From JBDKVA01 sp039679375 (GTDB taxonomy: Bacteria > Bacillota > Clostridia > Acetivibrionales > DTU013): a stretch of 6,347 bases of DNA. Positions within the stretch are counted from its first letter, which is position 1. The number at the start of each line of letters is the position of its first letter. The position numbers and the translations under genes were made by a program. The notes below the pieces were generated by a model that was not told where the DNA came from, made no database searches, and worked only from the letters and a program-made list of their open reading frames with translations. The stretch is taken from positions 1 to 6,347 of the forward strand of contig JBDKVA010000064.1 of assembly GCA_039679375.1 (NCBI GenBank). Reading direction: 5' to 3'. Shown here in pieces: positions 6,032 through 6,347 of this stretch.

Positions 6032-6347
6032 TCTTATATCTCCTTATTATTTCTATTAATTCGTCATTGGAAATATCAAGATTTAATGCCTCCTCCATAA
6101 ATTCATCAACTGTTTTGCCTAAAAATTCATCTTTGCGGTATTTAAGAATTTTTTCCTTTGCCCCCACTGCAACGCACATACCGATTCCCCTCTTTTTATA
6201 TAAAATGCCGTTGTCTGTAAGGTTGCTGATAGCCTTAACTGCCGTTGTAGGATTAACTGATAGTAATTTTGATATTTGTGTGGTTGATATGATTAGTTCA
6301 TCTGTTTTATATCTATCTGACAGGATATTATTTTCAATCATTTCCAT
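6024..6347 (-). CDS. GntR-family (YtrA subfamily) transcriptional regulator, probably missing its N-terminus
   Basis: This is a DNA-binding repressor candidate for its own ABC/peptidase operon (107 codons visible). A winged helix-turn-helix spans about 1-60: helices around STTQISKLLSVNPTTAVKAI (21-40), then a wing SNLTDNGILYKKRGIGMCV. The short α-helical C-terminal tail (about 61-107, rich in K/E/D/L) is typical of the YtrA subfamily, which lacks a large effector domain. The first visible codon is ATG at the last base of the window. Family members usually have about 14-18 residues before this point, including a P-I-(Y/F)-x-Q-I motif followed by a segment like EMIENNILSD. The true start therefore very likely lies outside the window, and MEMIENN is internal. 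The stop overlaps the ATPase start by 8 nt. YtrA-type regulators normally bind a palindrome upstream of their own gene, which would also lie outside. Confidence 0.88.
   Translation of the reverse strand: MEMIENNILSDRYKTDELIISTTQISKLLSVNPTTAVKAISNLTDNGILYKKRGIGMCVAVGAKEKILKYRKDEFLGKTVDEFMEEALNLDISNDELIEIIRRYKSD
6040..6045 (-). promoter_or_regulatory. Ribosome binding site of the ABC ATPase (AAGGAG)
   Basis: A near-perfect AAGGAG within the end of the regulator gene lies 8 nt before the GTG at 6031. It settles the non-ATG start of the ATPase. Confidence 0.8.

Overview
This window most likely comes from the chromosome of a Firmicute, probably a member of the Clostridia. This is inferred from strong purine-rich ribosome binding sites, the AT-rich right half, and clostridial-looking protein variants: a short YtrA-type GntR regulator ending its wing in KKRGIGM, a GCLHDY metal site in the zinc-binding lipoprotein, and a cysteine-rich N-terminus on the zinc-transporter ATPase. 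No sequence search was run, so the genus is open. Every gene I can support lies on the minus strand, so transcription runs from high to low coordinates.

Right part (6347 down to 2208): a tightly packed four-gene cluster. It starts with a GntR/YtrA-family regulator whose N-terminus is probably cut by the window edge. An ABC ATPase, a six-helix ABC permease, and a 766-residue membrane-bound M28 zinc metallopeptidase follow. The first three junctions are overlaps of 8 and 11 nt and a gap of 1 nt, so the genes look co-transcribed and translationally coupled. The peptidase keeps all M28 metal ligands. It has an N-terminal anchor, an external catalytic domain, about eight further membrane helices and an external C-terminal domain, a layout like eukaryotic ERMP1/Pff1 membrane proteases. 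Its genetic coupling to a drug/peptide-type ABC system is the most unusual thing here.

Middle (2207 to 2047): a 161-bp AT-rich intergenic region holds a sigma-A-like promoter and, just downstream of it, a perfect 33-bp palindrome whose centre TAATNATTA matches the Fur-family (Fur/Zur/PerR) operator core. This is most likely a Zur-type operator for the zinc genes.

Left part (2046 down to 1): a znuA-znuC-znuB zinc uptake operon. It encodes a zinc-binding lipoprotein, an ATPase with cysteine clusters at both ends, and the first 56 codons of the permease, which runs off the left edge. The DNA is clearly richer in G+C than the right part. I see no RNA genes, mobile elements, CRISPR arrays or convincing rho-independent terminators.
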